From the NCBI GenBank assembly GCA_021838715.1, contig JAKCCX010000019.1, forward strand, positions 1 to 37,950: 37,950 nt of DNA, written 5' to 3'. The notes beneath the pieces are model-generated. The model did no database searches. It saw only the letters and a program-made list of their open reading frames with translations, and had not been told where the DNA came from. Positions within the stretch are counted from its first letter, which is position 1, and each line of letters opens with the position of its first letter. This DNA is from Pseudomonadota bacterium. Its GTDB lineage: Bacteria > Pseudomonadota > Gammaproteobacteria > Burkholderiales > Burkholderiaceae_F. A program made the position numbers and the translations under genes. This document shows, piece after piece, positions 16,265-24,902 of the stretch.

Positions 16265-17536
16265 TCAGTAGTCTTTCAGCGCGCGGTTCCCGATATCGCT
16301 GCGATACTGCATGCCCGCAAAACGTACCGCCGACACCGCCTCGTACGCCCGGCGGCGGGCAAGGCGCAGGGTTTCGCCGAGGGCGGTGACGCAGAGCACC
16401 CTGCCGCCGCTGGTCACGAGTTGGTCGCCGACCTGCTGGGTGCCGGCGTGGAACACCATGCAATCGTCCGTGTTGGCCGGCAGGGCTTCGATCGCATCCC
16501 CACGCCGGGGGCGGTCCGGGTAGTCCTGCGCGGCGACGACGACGCCGAGCGCCGCGCGCCGGTCCCAGGCGATCTCGATCTGGTCGAGCCGGCCATCGAT
16601 CGCGGCGTCCAGCACTGCGGCCAGATCGGATTTCATGCGCATCAGGATCGGCTGGGTCTCGGGATCGCCCAGGCGGCAGTTGAATTCCAGCACGCGCGGC
16701 TGCCCGTCCGCTCCGATCATCAGTCCGGCGTAGAGGAATCCGGTGTACCGGATCCCTTCGGCGGCAAGGCCGGCGATGGTCGGGTCGATGATTTCGCGCA
16801 TCACGCGGGCATGCACCTCCGGCGTGACCACGGGCGCGGGGGAATACGCTCCCATGCCGCCGGTGTTGGGGCCCTGGTCGCCGTCGAGCAGGCGCTTGTG
16901 GTCCTGGGAACTGGCCAGCGCAGCGACATGGGTGCCATCGCAGAGCACGATGAAACTCGCTTCTTCGCCGGGCAGGAACTCCTCGATCACGACCCGCGCG
17001 CCGGCGGCGCCGACCATCTCGCCGCCCAGCATGGCGTCGATCGCCGCGTGCGCTTCGTCGGCCGTCTGGGCGACCACGACGCCCTTGCCCGCCGCAAGTC
17101 CGTCGGCCTTGACGACGATGGGCGCGCCCCGCTCGCGCACGTAGTCGTGCGCGGCGCGCGCGTCTTCGAACGTGCGGTAGGCGGCGGTGGGAATGCCGTG
17201 CCGCGCCATGAACGCCTTGGCGAAATCCTTCGAGGATTCGAGTTGCGCGGCGGCCCGGGTGGGACCGAAGATCCGCAGCCCTGCGGCGCGGAAGGCGTCG
17301 ACGATGCCGGCTGCCAGGGGCGCTTCGGGGCCGACCACCGTGAAGTCGACCTGCTCGGCCTTGGCAAAGGCGATGAGCTCTTGGTGTTCCGCGAGCGGAG
17401 CGTTCTGTAGCTGCCGGTCGCGCCCCGTGCCGCCGTTGCCGGGCGCGACATGGACCCGCCGCATGCCGGGGGACTGCGCAAGCTTCCACGCCAGGGCGTG
17501 CTCGCGGCCGCCCGAACCGATGACCAGAGTCTTCAT
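16265..17536 (-). CDS. purD: Phosphoribosylamine-glycine ligase
   Basis: 423 residues. PurD joins phosphoribosylamine and glycine with ATP in the second step of purine synthesis. The N-terminal pre-ATP-grasp domain opens [19 protein letters not shown]; the ATP-grasp core shows [18 protein letters not shown] (about 137-154), [19 protein letters not shown], the signature [18 protein letters not shown] and [14 protein letters not shown] with the metal-binding residues. Length and all motifs are standard. It overlaps the YebC-family gene by 4 nt (ATGA), so the two are translationally coupled, and it is followed by hemF after a hairpin. Confidence 0.97.
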   Translation of the reverse strand: MKTLVIGSGGREHALAWKLAQSPGMRRVHVAPGNGGTGRDRQLQNAPLAEHQELIAFAKAEQVDFTVVGPEAPLAAGIVDAFRAAGLRIFGPTRAAAQLESSKDFAKAFMARHGIPTAAYRTFEDARAAHDYVRERGAPIVVKADGLAAGKGVVVAQTADEAHAAIDAMLGGEMVGAAGARVVIEEFLPGEEASFIVLCDGTHVAALASSQDHKRLLDGDQGPNTGGMGAYSPAPVVTPEVHARVMREIIDPTIAGLAAEGIRYTGFLYAGLMIGADGQPRVLEFNCRLGDPETQPILMRMKSDLAAVLDAAIDGRLDQIEIAWDRRAALGVVVAAQDYPDRPRRGDAIEALPANTDDCMVFHAGTQQVGDQLVTSGGRVLCVTALGETLRLARRRAYEAVSAVRFAGMQYRSDIGNRALKDY

Positions 17537-18255
17537 TCGTCGAGCGCCGCCGACGCATAGACGTGCTGCACGTCGTCCAGGTCCTCGAGCACCTCGATCA
17601 GGCGGCGCATCTTTTCCGCGTCCTCGCCATGCAGGGCGATTTCGTTGAGCGCCTTCATGGTGATGTCGGCGATCTCGGCGTGGAGGCCGGCGCCTTCCAG
17701 GGCATGCTTGACCGCTTCGAAGTCGGCGGGCGCGCTGATGACCTCGATCGATCCGTCGTCATTGGCGACGACGTCTTCCGCGCCCGCTTCGAGCGCGGCT
17801 TCCATCACCTTGTCTTCGCTGGTTCCGGGCGCGAACAGGAAGTGTCCGCAGTGCCGGAACTGGAACTCGACCGACCCCTCCGTGCCGAGGTTGCCGCCGT
17901 GCTTGGCGAGGGCATGCCGCACTTCCGCGACGGTGCGGGTGCGGTTGTCGGTCATCGCGTCGATGATGAGCGCGGCGCCGCCGATGCCGTAGCCCTCGTA
18001 GCGGACTTCTTCATAGTTGGCGCCGTCGAGCTTGCCGCTGCCCCGCGCGATCGCCTTGTTGACGGTGTCCTTGGGGACGTTCGCCGCCGACGCCTTGTCC
18101 AGCGCCAGGCGCAGTCGGGAGTTCATCGTCGGGTCGCCGCCCTGGCGCGCTGCGACGGTGATTTCCCGGATGATCTTGGTCCAGACTTGGCCGCGTTTGG
18201 CGTCCTGCCGGCCTTTGCGATGCTGGATGTTGGCCCATTTGGAATGCCCGGCCAT
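17533..18255 (-). CDS. yebC: YebC/PmpR-family protein
   Basis: 240 residues from ATG 18255, starting [20 protein letters not shown], the family signature. Other landmarks are FTK-like [52 protein letters not shown] and [11 protein letters not shown]. The family was described as DNA-binding transcription regulators; newer work on TACO1/YebC relatives points to helping ribosomes through proline-rich stretches, so the role is best left as expression control. An AGGA element lies about 6 nt before the ATG. The frame runs open upstream to 18495 but without homology. It is the first gene of the yebC-purD-hemF-nadD-rsfS-rlmH-maf run. Confidence 0.94.
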   Translation of the reverse strand: MAGHSKWANIQHRKGRQDAKRGQVWTKIIREITVAARQGGDPTMNSRLRLALDKASAANVPKDTVNKAIARGSGKLDGANYEEVRYEGYGIGGAALIIDAMTDNRTRTVAEVRHALAKHGGNLGTEGSVEFQFRHCGHFLFAPGTSEDKVMEAALEAGAEDVVANDDGSIEVISAPADFEAVKHALEGAGLHAEIADITMKALNEIALHGEDAEKMRRLIEVLEDLDDVQHVYASAALDE

Positions 18256-18413
18256 GGAAGTCCTAACCTGTCGAGTGCGGAAGAATCTGCGGGGCGGAAA
18301 TACTAGCACCGTCGGGATGGTCCGTCCGTACGGGGGTTCGCAGCCGGCGGCGATGACCCGCCCGGTATGATGCCGGGCATCCGGACGGCCGGCGCGGGTG
18401 GTTCCGGACGCCG

Positions 18414-19982
18414 ATGTTCGCGTTTTCCTCGATGACGGATGTTTCCATGACGGATGTAGAGGCCCGCGGCCAGCGGGTACGGTGGATCCTGGCACTGGTG
18501 GTCTTCAGCATCCTCGCGGTGCGGCTGGCCACGCTTGGCACCTACGCGCTGATGGACACCACCGAGGCGCGGTACGGCGAGATCGCCCGCGTGATGCTGG
18601 TCACCGGCAATTACGTCACGCCGCAGGAGATCCCGGGCGTACCGTTCTGGGCCAAGCCGCCCCTGTATGTCTGGCTGAGTGCGATCTCGATCCGGCTGCT
18701 GGGCGTCAGTGAGTTCGCCCTGCGCCTGCCGTCCTTCCTCTGCTCGCTGGGCATTCTCGCCCTGTGCTTCGTCTGGACGCGCACCCTGTTCGAGGACGAT
18801 CGCCGGACGGGCGCCGCGGAGGACACCGCAGCGCGGATCGCGCCCTGGCTGGAAACCGCGCTGCTGTCGACCTCGGTGCTCTTCTTCGTGTCTGCCGGCG
18901 CGGTGATGACCGATCCGAGTCTGGATCTCTCGATCACCGCGATGTGGCTGGCATTCCACCAGGCGGTGGTTCGCGGCGACGCGCTGCCCGAGCGGCGCCG
19001 ACGCGTCTGGGGGTACGCGTTTTTCATCGCGGCGGGGTTCGGCATGCTCGCCAAGGGCCCCGTCATCCTGATGTATGTGGGCGGCCCGATCGCGCTCTGG
19101 GCGCTCTGGCAGCGCAAGATCGCCTACACCTGGAAGGCGATGCCCTGGATCCCGGGGATGGCCCTCGGGCTGGCGATCTGTGTTCCCTGGTATGTGCTGG
19201 CCGAGATCCGCACCCCCGGCTATCTCCGCTACTTCCTGATCGGCGAGCACATCATGCGGTTTCTCAAGCCGGGGTGGAAGGGCGATCTCTACGGCCACCC
19301 GCATACCGAACCGCTGGGTTCGATCTGGCTTCAACTTGCGGAATCGTTCGGAGTCGCAAGCCTGTTGTCGGTTGCCGCCGCGATCGCGGCGTTGCGGGCG
19401 CGGCCGGACCGGGCGGGCGAAGCGCGCATCGATGGCGCCCGTGCATTCCTGCTGCTTTGCGCCCTGTTCCCGGTGGCGTTCTTCACCTTCGCCGCCAACA
19501 TCATCTGGACCTACGTTCTGCATTCGCTGGGGCCGATCGCCGTTCTGCTCGGGGCATGGGGCGCGCGGGCGATGGGCCGTGCTGCGATCTGGCGGGCCTC
19601 GGTGTGGGCGACGATCGGCGCGGCATGGCTGGTGCTGGTGGTGGCGATCTTCACCTGGGTTCCCCGTCACGTGCTGCGCCATACGGCGGTGGCACTGGTC
19701 GCGCAGTGGCATGCCCAGGACCGCACCGAACCCGGTCCGCTGCGGTATTGGGGGCGCAAGGCGCCGGCATCGCTGCGGTTTTACTCGCGCGGCGCGGTGG
19801 CGGCGGAGCCGAGCCTGGTGCTCGCCTTGCGCGGCGCGGATGACGGGCACGCGGTGTACCTGGTGACGAACCCCGGCGAAAAAGGCCTGGTCGAGCAGGC
19901 CGCGCGCAGCGCACCCGGCCGGCCGACCGTACGCTTGCTGGGCGAGAACGTCGATATGGCGTTGTGGGAGATCGGGGGCTAG
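18414..19982 (+). CDS. ArnT/PMT-like membrane glycosyltransferase (GT83/GT39-type)
   Basis: 522 residues, about 11-12 membrane helices. The first periplasmic loop carries [17 protein letters not shown], whose acidic pair resembles the catalytic Asp-Glu of ArnT, and then [16 protein letters not shown], a hallmark of this superfamily. Such enzymes move a sugar from undecaprenyl-phosphate carrier to lipid A, glycan or protein on the periplasmic side. A soluble C-terminal domain follows residue about 420. Three in-frame ATGs (18414, 18432, 18447) are possible and no clear Shine-Dalgarno sequence decides; the last two lie in an 11-bp direct repeat. The gene ends 7 nt before convergent pepN. Aminoarabinose transfer is not shown. 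Confidence 0.85.
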   Translation: MFAFSSMTDVSMTDVEARGQRVRWILALVVFSILAVRLATLGTYALMDTTEARYGEIARVMLVTGNYVTPQEIPGVPFWAKPPLYVWLSAISIRLLGVSEFALRLPSFLCSLGILALCFVWTRTLFEDDRRTGAAEDTAARIAPWLETALLSTSVLFFVSAGAVMTDPSLDLSITAMWLAFHQAVVRGDALPERRRRVWGYAFFIAAGFGMLAKGPVILMYVGGPIALWALWQRKIAYTWKAMPWIPGMALGLAICVPWYVLAEIRTPGYLRYFLIGEHIMRFLKPGWKGDLYGHPHTEPLGSIWLQLAESFGVASLLSVAAAIAALRARPDRAGEARIDGARAFLLLCALFPVAFFTFAANIIWTYVLHSLGPIAVLLGAWGARAMGRAAIWRASVWATIGAAWLVLVVAIFTWVPRHVLRHTAVALVAQWHAQDRTEPGPLRYWGRKAPASLRFYSRGAVAAEPSLVLALRGADDGHAVYLVTNPGEKGLVEQAARSAPGRPTVRLLGENVDMALWEIGG

Positions 19983-19989
19983 CAGTTCG

Positions 19990-22701
19990 TCAGGGGGCGA
20001 GCGCCTTGTCGACGATTTCCCGCGTGTCGCGCGACAGGGCGGCGTGGCGGCTGACCTCGCGCAGCGCGTCGTGCATCCGGTCCCGCCGTTCCGGGGTGTA
20101 GCGGCGCCAACGGTCGAGCGCGCGCGCGACGCGGGCGGCCACGATCGGATTGAGGCGGTCGAGGCGCAGCACCTGCTCCGTCCAGAATGCGTAGCCCGAG
20201 CCGTCGGCGCGATGGAATTCCGCCGGATTGCTGTTGACGAATCCGAGCACCAGGGCATAAACGCTGTTCGGATTCTTTTCCGAATAGGCGTCGTGCCGGA
20301 GCAGGCTGCGCACCCGTTCCAGCACGGGGGGTTCGCCGGGTTGCGCCGGGGCGGTGGCCTGCAGCGCGAGCCACTTGTTCATCAGCAGGGGCTCGCCCCG
20401 CCACGCCCGCTCGACCTCCGCCAGCACGGCCTCCTTGAACGGCGCGGCGCTGTGCAGGATCGCCACCAGCGCGCCGTGGCGCTCGGTGAGGTTGTCGGCG
20501 CGATCGAGTTGCGTGCGCGCAAGGTCGAATGCTTCCGGATCCCCGGCACTCGTCAGATAAGCGAGGGCAAGGCTTTTGAGCGCGCGCCGCCCGGCCGCGG
20601 CAGGGTCCGGCCGATAGGGCTCCGGCCGATGGTGGGCGCGGTACGTCGATCGCCAGGATGCGGCCAGCGTCGTTCCAAGGCCGCGCCGTAGCGCCGCGCG
20701 GGCTTCGTGGATGGCCTGCGGATCGACCACCGGACGCTGTTCCGCCAGCACGATTTCACTGGGAAGCTGCAGACTGCGCTCGCGGAATGCCGCGGATACG
20801 GCGCTGTCGGCGAGCGTGGCTTCGAACAGCCGCAGCAGGTTCCGGGAGAGCGGGATCGCGCCGCCGGATTCGGCGGCAGTCGTCGCGTCGACCAGCGCGG
20901 CGAGTGCGATCTTCTGGCCGGCCTCCCAGCGGTTGAACCCATCCGAATCGTGTGCGGCGAGGACCGCAAGCTCTTCATCGGAGTACCGGTGCTCGAGGAT
21001 CACCGGCGCGGAGAAGTCGCGCAGCAGGGACGGAACCGTGCCCGGCGGCACGTCGCGCAGGCGCAGGGACTGGGATGCTTGATCCAGCGCGACGATCCGC
21101 GTGCGGCCGTGGGCAGCCGCTTCCTCCGCCGTTTCGCCGTCGAACCGGACCGGAATGTCGGTGCCCTCGGGTCCCACCAGGCCGATGGCAAAGGGGATCA
21201 CCAAGGGGTGCTTTTCCGGCTGGCCGGGTGTGGGCGGCGTGTTCTGGGTGATGTGGAGGTCGAGCGTGCCGGTGCCGACGTCATGGCGACGCTCCACGAA
21301 CACGCGCGGCGTTCCCGCCTGGGCATACCAGCGGAGGAACTGGCTCAGGTCGCGGCCCGAGGCTGCGGCCATCGCGGCCACGAACTGGTCGCAGGTCGCC
21401 GCCTGGCCGTCATGCTGCTCGAAATACCGTCGCAGGCCGCGGCGAAAGGTGTCCGGTCCCAGCAGGGTCTGCAGCATGCGGACGACCTCCGCGCCCTTCT
21501 CATAGACCGTTGCCGTATAGAAGTTGCTGATTTCGACGTACGAGTCGGGACGGATCGGATGCGCCATCGGTCCGGCATCCTCCGGGAACTGCGTGGCGCG
21601 CAGCATGCGCACGTCGTCGATGCGCACGATCGCGCGCGCCGACGCCGGGTCCGCGCCGTCGGCGGCCGCTTCCTCGGCGAGGCGGTCGCGCGTGAACTCC
21701 TGATCCCGGAATACGGTGAGCCCTTCCTTGAGGCTCAACTGGAACCAGTCCCGGCAGGTCACCCGGTTGCCGGACCAGTTGTGAAAGTACTCGTGACCGA
21801 TGATCGATTCGATCGCGGCGTAGTCCGCGTCGGTGGCGACATCGGGGCTGGCCAGAACGTACTTCGTGTTGAAGATGTTGAGGCCCTTGTTCTCCATCGC
21901 CCCCATGTTGAAGTCGGCGGCGGCGACCACCATGTAGCGGTCGAGGTCGAGTTCGCAGCCGAAGCGTCGTTCGTCCCATGCGATGGCGCGGCGCAGGCTG
22001 GCCATGGCGTGGTCCAGGCGGGGAAGGTTCGCCGGGTCGGCCCAGACCTGCAGCAACGCCTCGCGGCCGCTCCGGGTGCGGAACGTTTCGTCGCGACTCG
22101 ACAGCGTTCCGGCGACGATGGCGAAGAGATAACAGGGCTTGGGGTGGGGATCTTCCCACAACGCGAAGTGCCGTCCCCCTTCGAGTTCGCCCGCGGCGAT
22201 CCGATTGCCATTGGACAGAAGCACCGGGAAACGGGCGCGGTCGGCGCGCAGCAGGACCCGATACCGCGCGAGAACGTCAGGCCGGTCCGGAATCCAGGTG
22301 ATGCGCCGCATGCCCTCCGCTTCGCACTGCGTGAACAGCGCTTCGTTGGACACGTACAGGCCCATCAGGGTCGTGTTCTCCCGCGGCCGGATGCGGTTGC
22401 GGATTCGTAGCGTGAAGGCGGGCGCGTCGGGCGCCGGCAGCGACAGCGCCGTCGCGTCCACGCGGTATTCGCCCGGTGCCAGCGCGCGCCCGTCGAGTTC
22501 GATCCCAAGCAGCTGCAACTGCTCGCCGTCCAGGCGGAGTTCACTGATGCCCGCCGCGTCCGGATTCCGGCGCAGGTGCATGGTCGACAGCACTTCGGTG
22601 TTGTCGGGGTCCAGATCGAATTCGAGCTCGACCCGGTCGAGAAGAAAGGGGGGTGCCCGATATTCGGATCGGAGAACGCGCTGGGATGCAGGCGGTTGCA
22701 T
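19990..22701 (-). CDS. pepN: Aminopeptidase N (M1 family zinc metallopeptidase)
   Basis: 903 residues, close to E. coli PepN (870). It removes N-terminal residues from peptides in the cytosol. The exopeptidase motif GAMENKG is at 267-273, the zinc site HEYFH at 303-307 with the third ligand E326 in SLKEGLTVFRDQEF, and the PepN-specific NWSGNRVTCRDWFQ in between. The C-terminal half contains the Ig-like and superhelical domains (for example LILEHRYSDEELAVLAAHDS-like sequence about 560-580). No signal peptide. It is convergent with the ArnT-like gene and followed upstream, on the same strand, by the PCuAC gene 39 nt away; a shared transcript is possible. Confidence 0.96.
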   Translation of the reverse strand: MQPPASQRVLRSEYRAPPFLLDRVELEFDLDPDNTEVLSTMHLRRNPDAAGISELRLDGEQLQLLGIELDGRALAPGEYRVDATALSLPAPDAPAFTLRIRNRIRPRENTTLMGLYVSNEALFTQCEAEGMRRITWIPDRPDVLARYRVLLRADRARFPVLLSNGNRIAAGELEGGRHFALWEDPHPKPCYLFAIVAGTLSSRDETFRTRSGREALLQVWADPANLPRLDHAMASLRRAIAWDERRFGCELDLDRYMVVAAADFNMGAMENKGLNIFNTKYVLASPDVATDADYAAIESIIGHEYFHNWSGNRVTCRDWFQLSLKEGLTVFRDQEFTRDRLAEEAAADGADPASARAIVRIDDVRMLRATQFPEDAGPMAHPIRPDSYVEISNFYTATVYEKGAEVVRMLQTLLGPDTFRRGLRRYFEQHDGQAATCDQFVAAMAAASGRDLSQFLRWYAQAGTPRVFVERRHDVGTGTLDLHITQNTPPTPGQPEKHPLVIPFAIGLVGPEGTDIPVRFDGETAEEAAAHGRTRIVALDQASQSLRLRDVPPGTVPSLLRDFSAPVILEHRYSDEELAVLAAHDSDGFNRWEAGQKIALAALVDATTAAESGGAIPLSRNLLRLFEATLADSAVSAAFRERSLQLPSEIVLAEQRPVVDPQAIHEARAALRRGLGTTLAASWRSTYRAHHRPEPYRPDPAAAGRRALKSLALAYLTSAGDPEAFDLARTQLDRADNLTERHGALVAILHSAAPFKEAVLAEVERAWRGEPLLMNKWLALQATAPAQPGEPPVLERVRSLLRHDAYSEKNPNSVYALVLGFVNSNPAEFHRADGSGYAFWTEQVLRLDRLNPIVAARVARALDRWRRYTPERRDRMHDALREVSRHAALSRDTREIVDKALAP

Positions 22702-22740
22702 AGACGGCGATTCTACTGTCTTGCCGTTGCGGGTTCCCGC

Positions 22741-23247
22741 CTACCGCATCGGCATCGTCATCATGGCCGGCGGCTCCGTCGCATCGAGGGGGCGAACCGT
22801 TGCGGCGACGGGAATGCGATGCCGCCTACCGGATGCGTCGACGACAAGCAGGGTGAGCGGTACCGTGTCGCCGACGTGGAGCGGCTTCTTCAGCCCCATC
22901 AGCATCAGGTGGTAGCGGTGCTCGAGCGAAACCTCCACCCCGGCGGGCAGGGGGAGGCGCGAAATGGCGCGCATCGTCATCTCCCCGTTCGCCATGTGCA
23001 TGGCATGAATTTTGGCCATGGCGGCAACCGGCGAGGCGGCGCCGACGAGCGCGGCGTTGTCGCGGCTGACGATGCGGAGGAATACGCCGGCATCGGTCTG
23101 TCCCGCCACGGGCGCCCGGACCCAGGCGTCGCGCACCGCGACGGCGAAATCCGCTGCGCGGGCGGCAGATTGGAATCCGGGCGGGAGGCCGGCCGCCGCG
23201 AGCATCGCGAGCGTCGAAACCGTGGTCAACCACATGCGGCGATCCAT
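22741..23247 (-). CDS. Periplasmic copper chaperone PCuAC family
   Basis: 168 residues from ATG 23247, fixed by an ideal AAGGAG 6 nt upstream; the open frame continues 57 nt further but that part lies before the ribosome site. The signal peptide begins MDRRMWLTTVSTLAML, a twin-arginine-like start, cleaved near AARAA (about 32). The mature domain has the Cu(I) site: H81 in KIHAMHMANGEMTMR, M92, and H113/M115 in RYHLMLMGLKKPL. PCuAC proteins hand copper to the CuA or cbb3 sites of cytochrome oxidases. An added Met-rich C-terminus (PPAMMTMPMR) may bind more copper. Upstream lies a 296-nt divergent gap with an FNR/CRP-type box. No ScoI or oxidase genes are nearby. Confidence 0.9.
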   Translation of the reverse strand: MDRRMWLTTVSTLAMLAAAGLPPGFQSAARAADFAVAVRDAWVRAPVAGQTDAGVFLRIVSRDNAALVGAASPVAAMAKIHAMHMANGEMTMRAISRLPLPAGVEVSLEHRYHLMLMGLKKPLHVGDTVPLTLLVVDASGRRHRIPVAATVRPLDATEPPAMMTMPMR

Positions 23248-23423
23248 GGGGAACTCCTTGTCGTTGGGGTTGTGCATCGTGTTGAGAATCGTTTTCCGAA
23301 TCACTGTGCGGATTGGTGATGTCCAGTGCCGAACAGGAATGGCTTAGAAATGTACTTCATTCGTATTCGCAAACCGGAATGCTGTTGCCAATACGCCTGA
23401 TTTCGATCTGGGAACGGGAGTTA

Positions 23424-23437
23424 TTGACCATTGTCAA
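23424..23437. promoter_or_regulatory. FNR/CRP-family binding site (TTGAC-N4-GTCAA)
   Basis: TTGACCATTGTCAA is a perfect dyad of the FNR/Anr/Dnr class (consensus TTGAT-N4-ATCAA; TTGAC-N4-GTCAA variants are accepted). Its centre is at 23430.5. A CAGAAT -10-like hexamer lies at 23459-23464, which would put a start site near 23471 and the box at about -41.5, the class II activator position for the 38-codon gene at 23544. The divergent PCuAC gene starts 177 nt away on the other side. Confidence 0.6.
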
Positions 23438-23445
23438 ACTGCTCA

Positions 23446-23459
23446 GAGGTGTTCACCTC
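23446..23459. promoter_or_regulatory. Perfect 14-nt palindrome within the small-gene promoter
   Basis: GAGGTG-TT-CACCTC lies between the FNR-type box and the -10-like element, a position where a bound protein would block RNA polymerase. The regulator is unknown to me. Confidence 0.4.
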
Positions 23460-23543
23460 AGAATGAATGCGTACGCGATTGGGGAGAACGATTCGCGACG
23501 TTCCAATTCGAAAACGGTCATTTTATCGACAGGAGACTGACAA

Positions 23544-23660
23544 ATGGACACGCATTGGATGATGGGCATCTTCATTCTCTTTACCTTCGTCGTTCCGGCA
23601 CTGTGCATTCTCGGCGACGACGGTGCATGGGTGCGCGGCAAGAAGGGGCAGGAACAGTAA
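23544..23660 (+). CDS. 38-residue single-span membrane protein, orphan
   Basis: The ORF begins at ATG 23544 after AGGAG (23531-23535) and ends TAA at 23660, then meets a strong rho-independent terminator. The product starts MDTHWMMGIFILFTFVVPAL, giving one membrane helix (about residues 5-23), and ends in a soluble, basic tail GAWVRGKKGQEQ. Codon use is regular for the window. I do not recognise the family. Its size and layout recall small subunits of terminal oxidases such as CydX, but no oxidase gene is here. The FNR/CRP-type box upstream suggests control by oxygen or nitric oxide. A complete transcription unit (box, -10, ribosome site, ORF, terminator) argues that it is real. Confidence 0.72.
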   Translation: MDTHWMMGIFILFTFVVPALCILGDDGAWVRGKKGQEQ

Positions 23661-23683
23661 GGTTCCGCCGTTCCGCAGCGAAG

Positions 23684-23713
23684 ACGCCTCCGGGGAACCC
23701 CGGGGGCGTTTTT
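23684..23713 (+). terminator. Rho-independent terminator after the 38-codon gene
   Basis: ACGCCTCCGGGG and CCCCGGGGGCGT pair over 12 bp (one G-T pair) around a 2-nt AA centre, and the arm runs into five T (23709-23713). It lies 24 nt after the stop codon. Confidence 0.85.
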
Positions 23714-23791
23714 GCATCCGCGGCCGCTTTTTTCGCACGACCCTGGGCGCGGTACGCTTCGCTCTTTCTCCAACGGAGCAGGAAGCCCGCC

Positions 23792-23974
23792 ATGCCCAAT
23801 ATCCAGATCCAGATGCTGGAAGGCCGCAGCCGCGACGAACGCCAGCGCCTCGCCAAGGCGATCACCGAGACGGCGTGCAAGGTGCTCGACGTCCCGCCGA
23901 CGGCGGTCGACATCATCATCACCGAGGTCAAGCGCGAGAACTGGGTGACCGCCGGCCGGGCGTGGGACGAGTAG
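23792..23974 (+). CDS. 4-oxalocrotonate tautomerase family enzyme
   Basis: 60 residues, standard for the 4-OT family of small hexameric tautomerases. After Met removal the catalytic Pro2 becomes the N-terminus (MPNIQIQMLEGRSRDERQRL). The Q-x-L-EGR strand, then the ITETACKVLDVPPTAVDIII helix-strand and TEVKRENWVTAG complete the fold; R11-region and R38-like positions are partly altered, so the natural substrate may not be 2-hydroxymuconate. It has a GGAG element upstream and ends 9 nt before convergent yghU. It stands alone without meta-cleavage pathway genes, so a housekeeping or unknown tautomerase role is likely. Confidence 0.88.
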   Translation: MPNIQIQMLEGRSRDERQRLAKAITETACKVLDVPPTAVDIIITEVKRENWVTAGRAWDE

Positions 23975-23983
23975 GTTCGGGCG

Positions 23984-24838
23984 CTAGCGCTGCGTGACGG
24001 CAGCGAAATCGCCGGCATCGTGGCGTTCCGGCAACTGATCCGTTGCCGGTCCCCAGGTCCGGTTGACCATCCGGCCGCGCCGTACGGCGGGACGCCGGGC
24101 GATTTCCTCGGCCCATCGGATCACGTGCGGATATTCCTGCACCGACAGGAATTCCGCGGCTTCGTAGAGTTGTCCTTGCACCAGTGCGCCGTACCACGGC
24201 CACGTGGCGATGTCGGCAATGGTGTAGTCGTCTCCCGCGAGGTAGCGGCTTTCACGCAGGCGGCGGTCGAGCACGTCGAGTTGCCGCTTGGCCTCCATCG
24301 CGAAACGATCAATCGCATATTCGATCTTCGTCGGCGCATAGGAATAGAAGTGCCCGAATCCGCCGCCCAGATAGGGCGCCGCGCCGACCTGCCAGAAGAG
24401 CCATGACAGGCATTCGGCCCGACCCGGTCCCGTGGGCAGGAATGCGCCGAATTTTTCCGCGAGATGGAGCAGGATGGCGCCCGACTCGAAGACGCGCACC
24501 GGTTCGGCCGCGCTGCGGTCGAGCAGCGCCGGGATCTTCGAATTCGGATTGACGGCGACGAAGCCGCTGCCGAACTGGTCGCCCTCGCCGATGCGGATCA
24601 GCCAGGCGTCGTACTCCGCGCCGGCGTGCCCGAGTGCGAGGAGCTCTTCGAGCAGGATGGTGACTTTCACGCCGTTGGGCGTGGCCATCGAGTAGAGCTG
24701 CAGCGGATGGCGACCAACCGGCAGTTCGCGATCGTGCGTCGGGCCTGCGATGGGACGATTGGTGCCGGCGAACTTGCCGCCGTTGGGCTTGTCCCATGTC
24801 CAGATGCGGGGGGGAATGTAATCCGCGGGATCGTTCAT
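23984..24838 (-). CDS. yghU: Glutathione S-transferase, YghU type (nu class)
   Basis: 284 residues from ATG 24838, with GAGG 8-9 nt upstream. It aligns by eye nearly along its length with E. coli YghU (288 residues): RIWTWDKPNGGKFAGTNRP, AGPTHDRELPVGRHPLQLYS, TPNGVKVTILLEELLALGHA, YDAWLIRIGEGDQFGSGFV, VNPNSKIPAL, then in the helical domain GGGFGHFYSYAPTKIEYAI and AGDDYTIADIATWPWYG, ending LPERHDAGDF. YghU binds two glutathione molecules or glutathione disulfide and has disulfide reductase and peroxidase activity. The frame opens further upstream into the lipoprotein gene but without homology. It is 65 nt downstream of that lipoprotein. Confidence 0.95.
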   Translation of the reverse strand: MNDPADYIPPRIWTWDKPNGGKFAGTNRPIAGPTHDRELPVGRHPLQLYSMATPNGVKVTILLEELLALGHAGAEYDAWLIRIGEGDQFGSGFVAVNPNSKIPALLDRSAAEPVRVFESGAILLHLAEKFGAFLPTGPGRAECLSWLFWQVGAAPYLGGGFGHFYSYAPTKIEYAIDRFAMEAKRQLDVLDRRLRESRYLAGDDYTIADIATWPWYGALVQGQLYEAAEFLSVQEYPHVIRWAEEIARRPAVRRGRMVNRTWGPATDQLPERHDAGDFAAVTQR

Positions 24839-24902
24839 GATTTCAGCCTCCAGGTCCATCATGGTCGCTTCGCCGCCCCGTAGGCTGGGCGGCGGACCGG
24901 GT

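Noticed and set aside
23544-23660. Calling the 38-residue protein CydX
   Set aside because: Length, one helix and a GK-GQE-like tail are similar, but no cydAB genes are present and the N-terminal CydX residues do not match. Resemblance may be chance.
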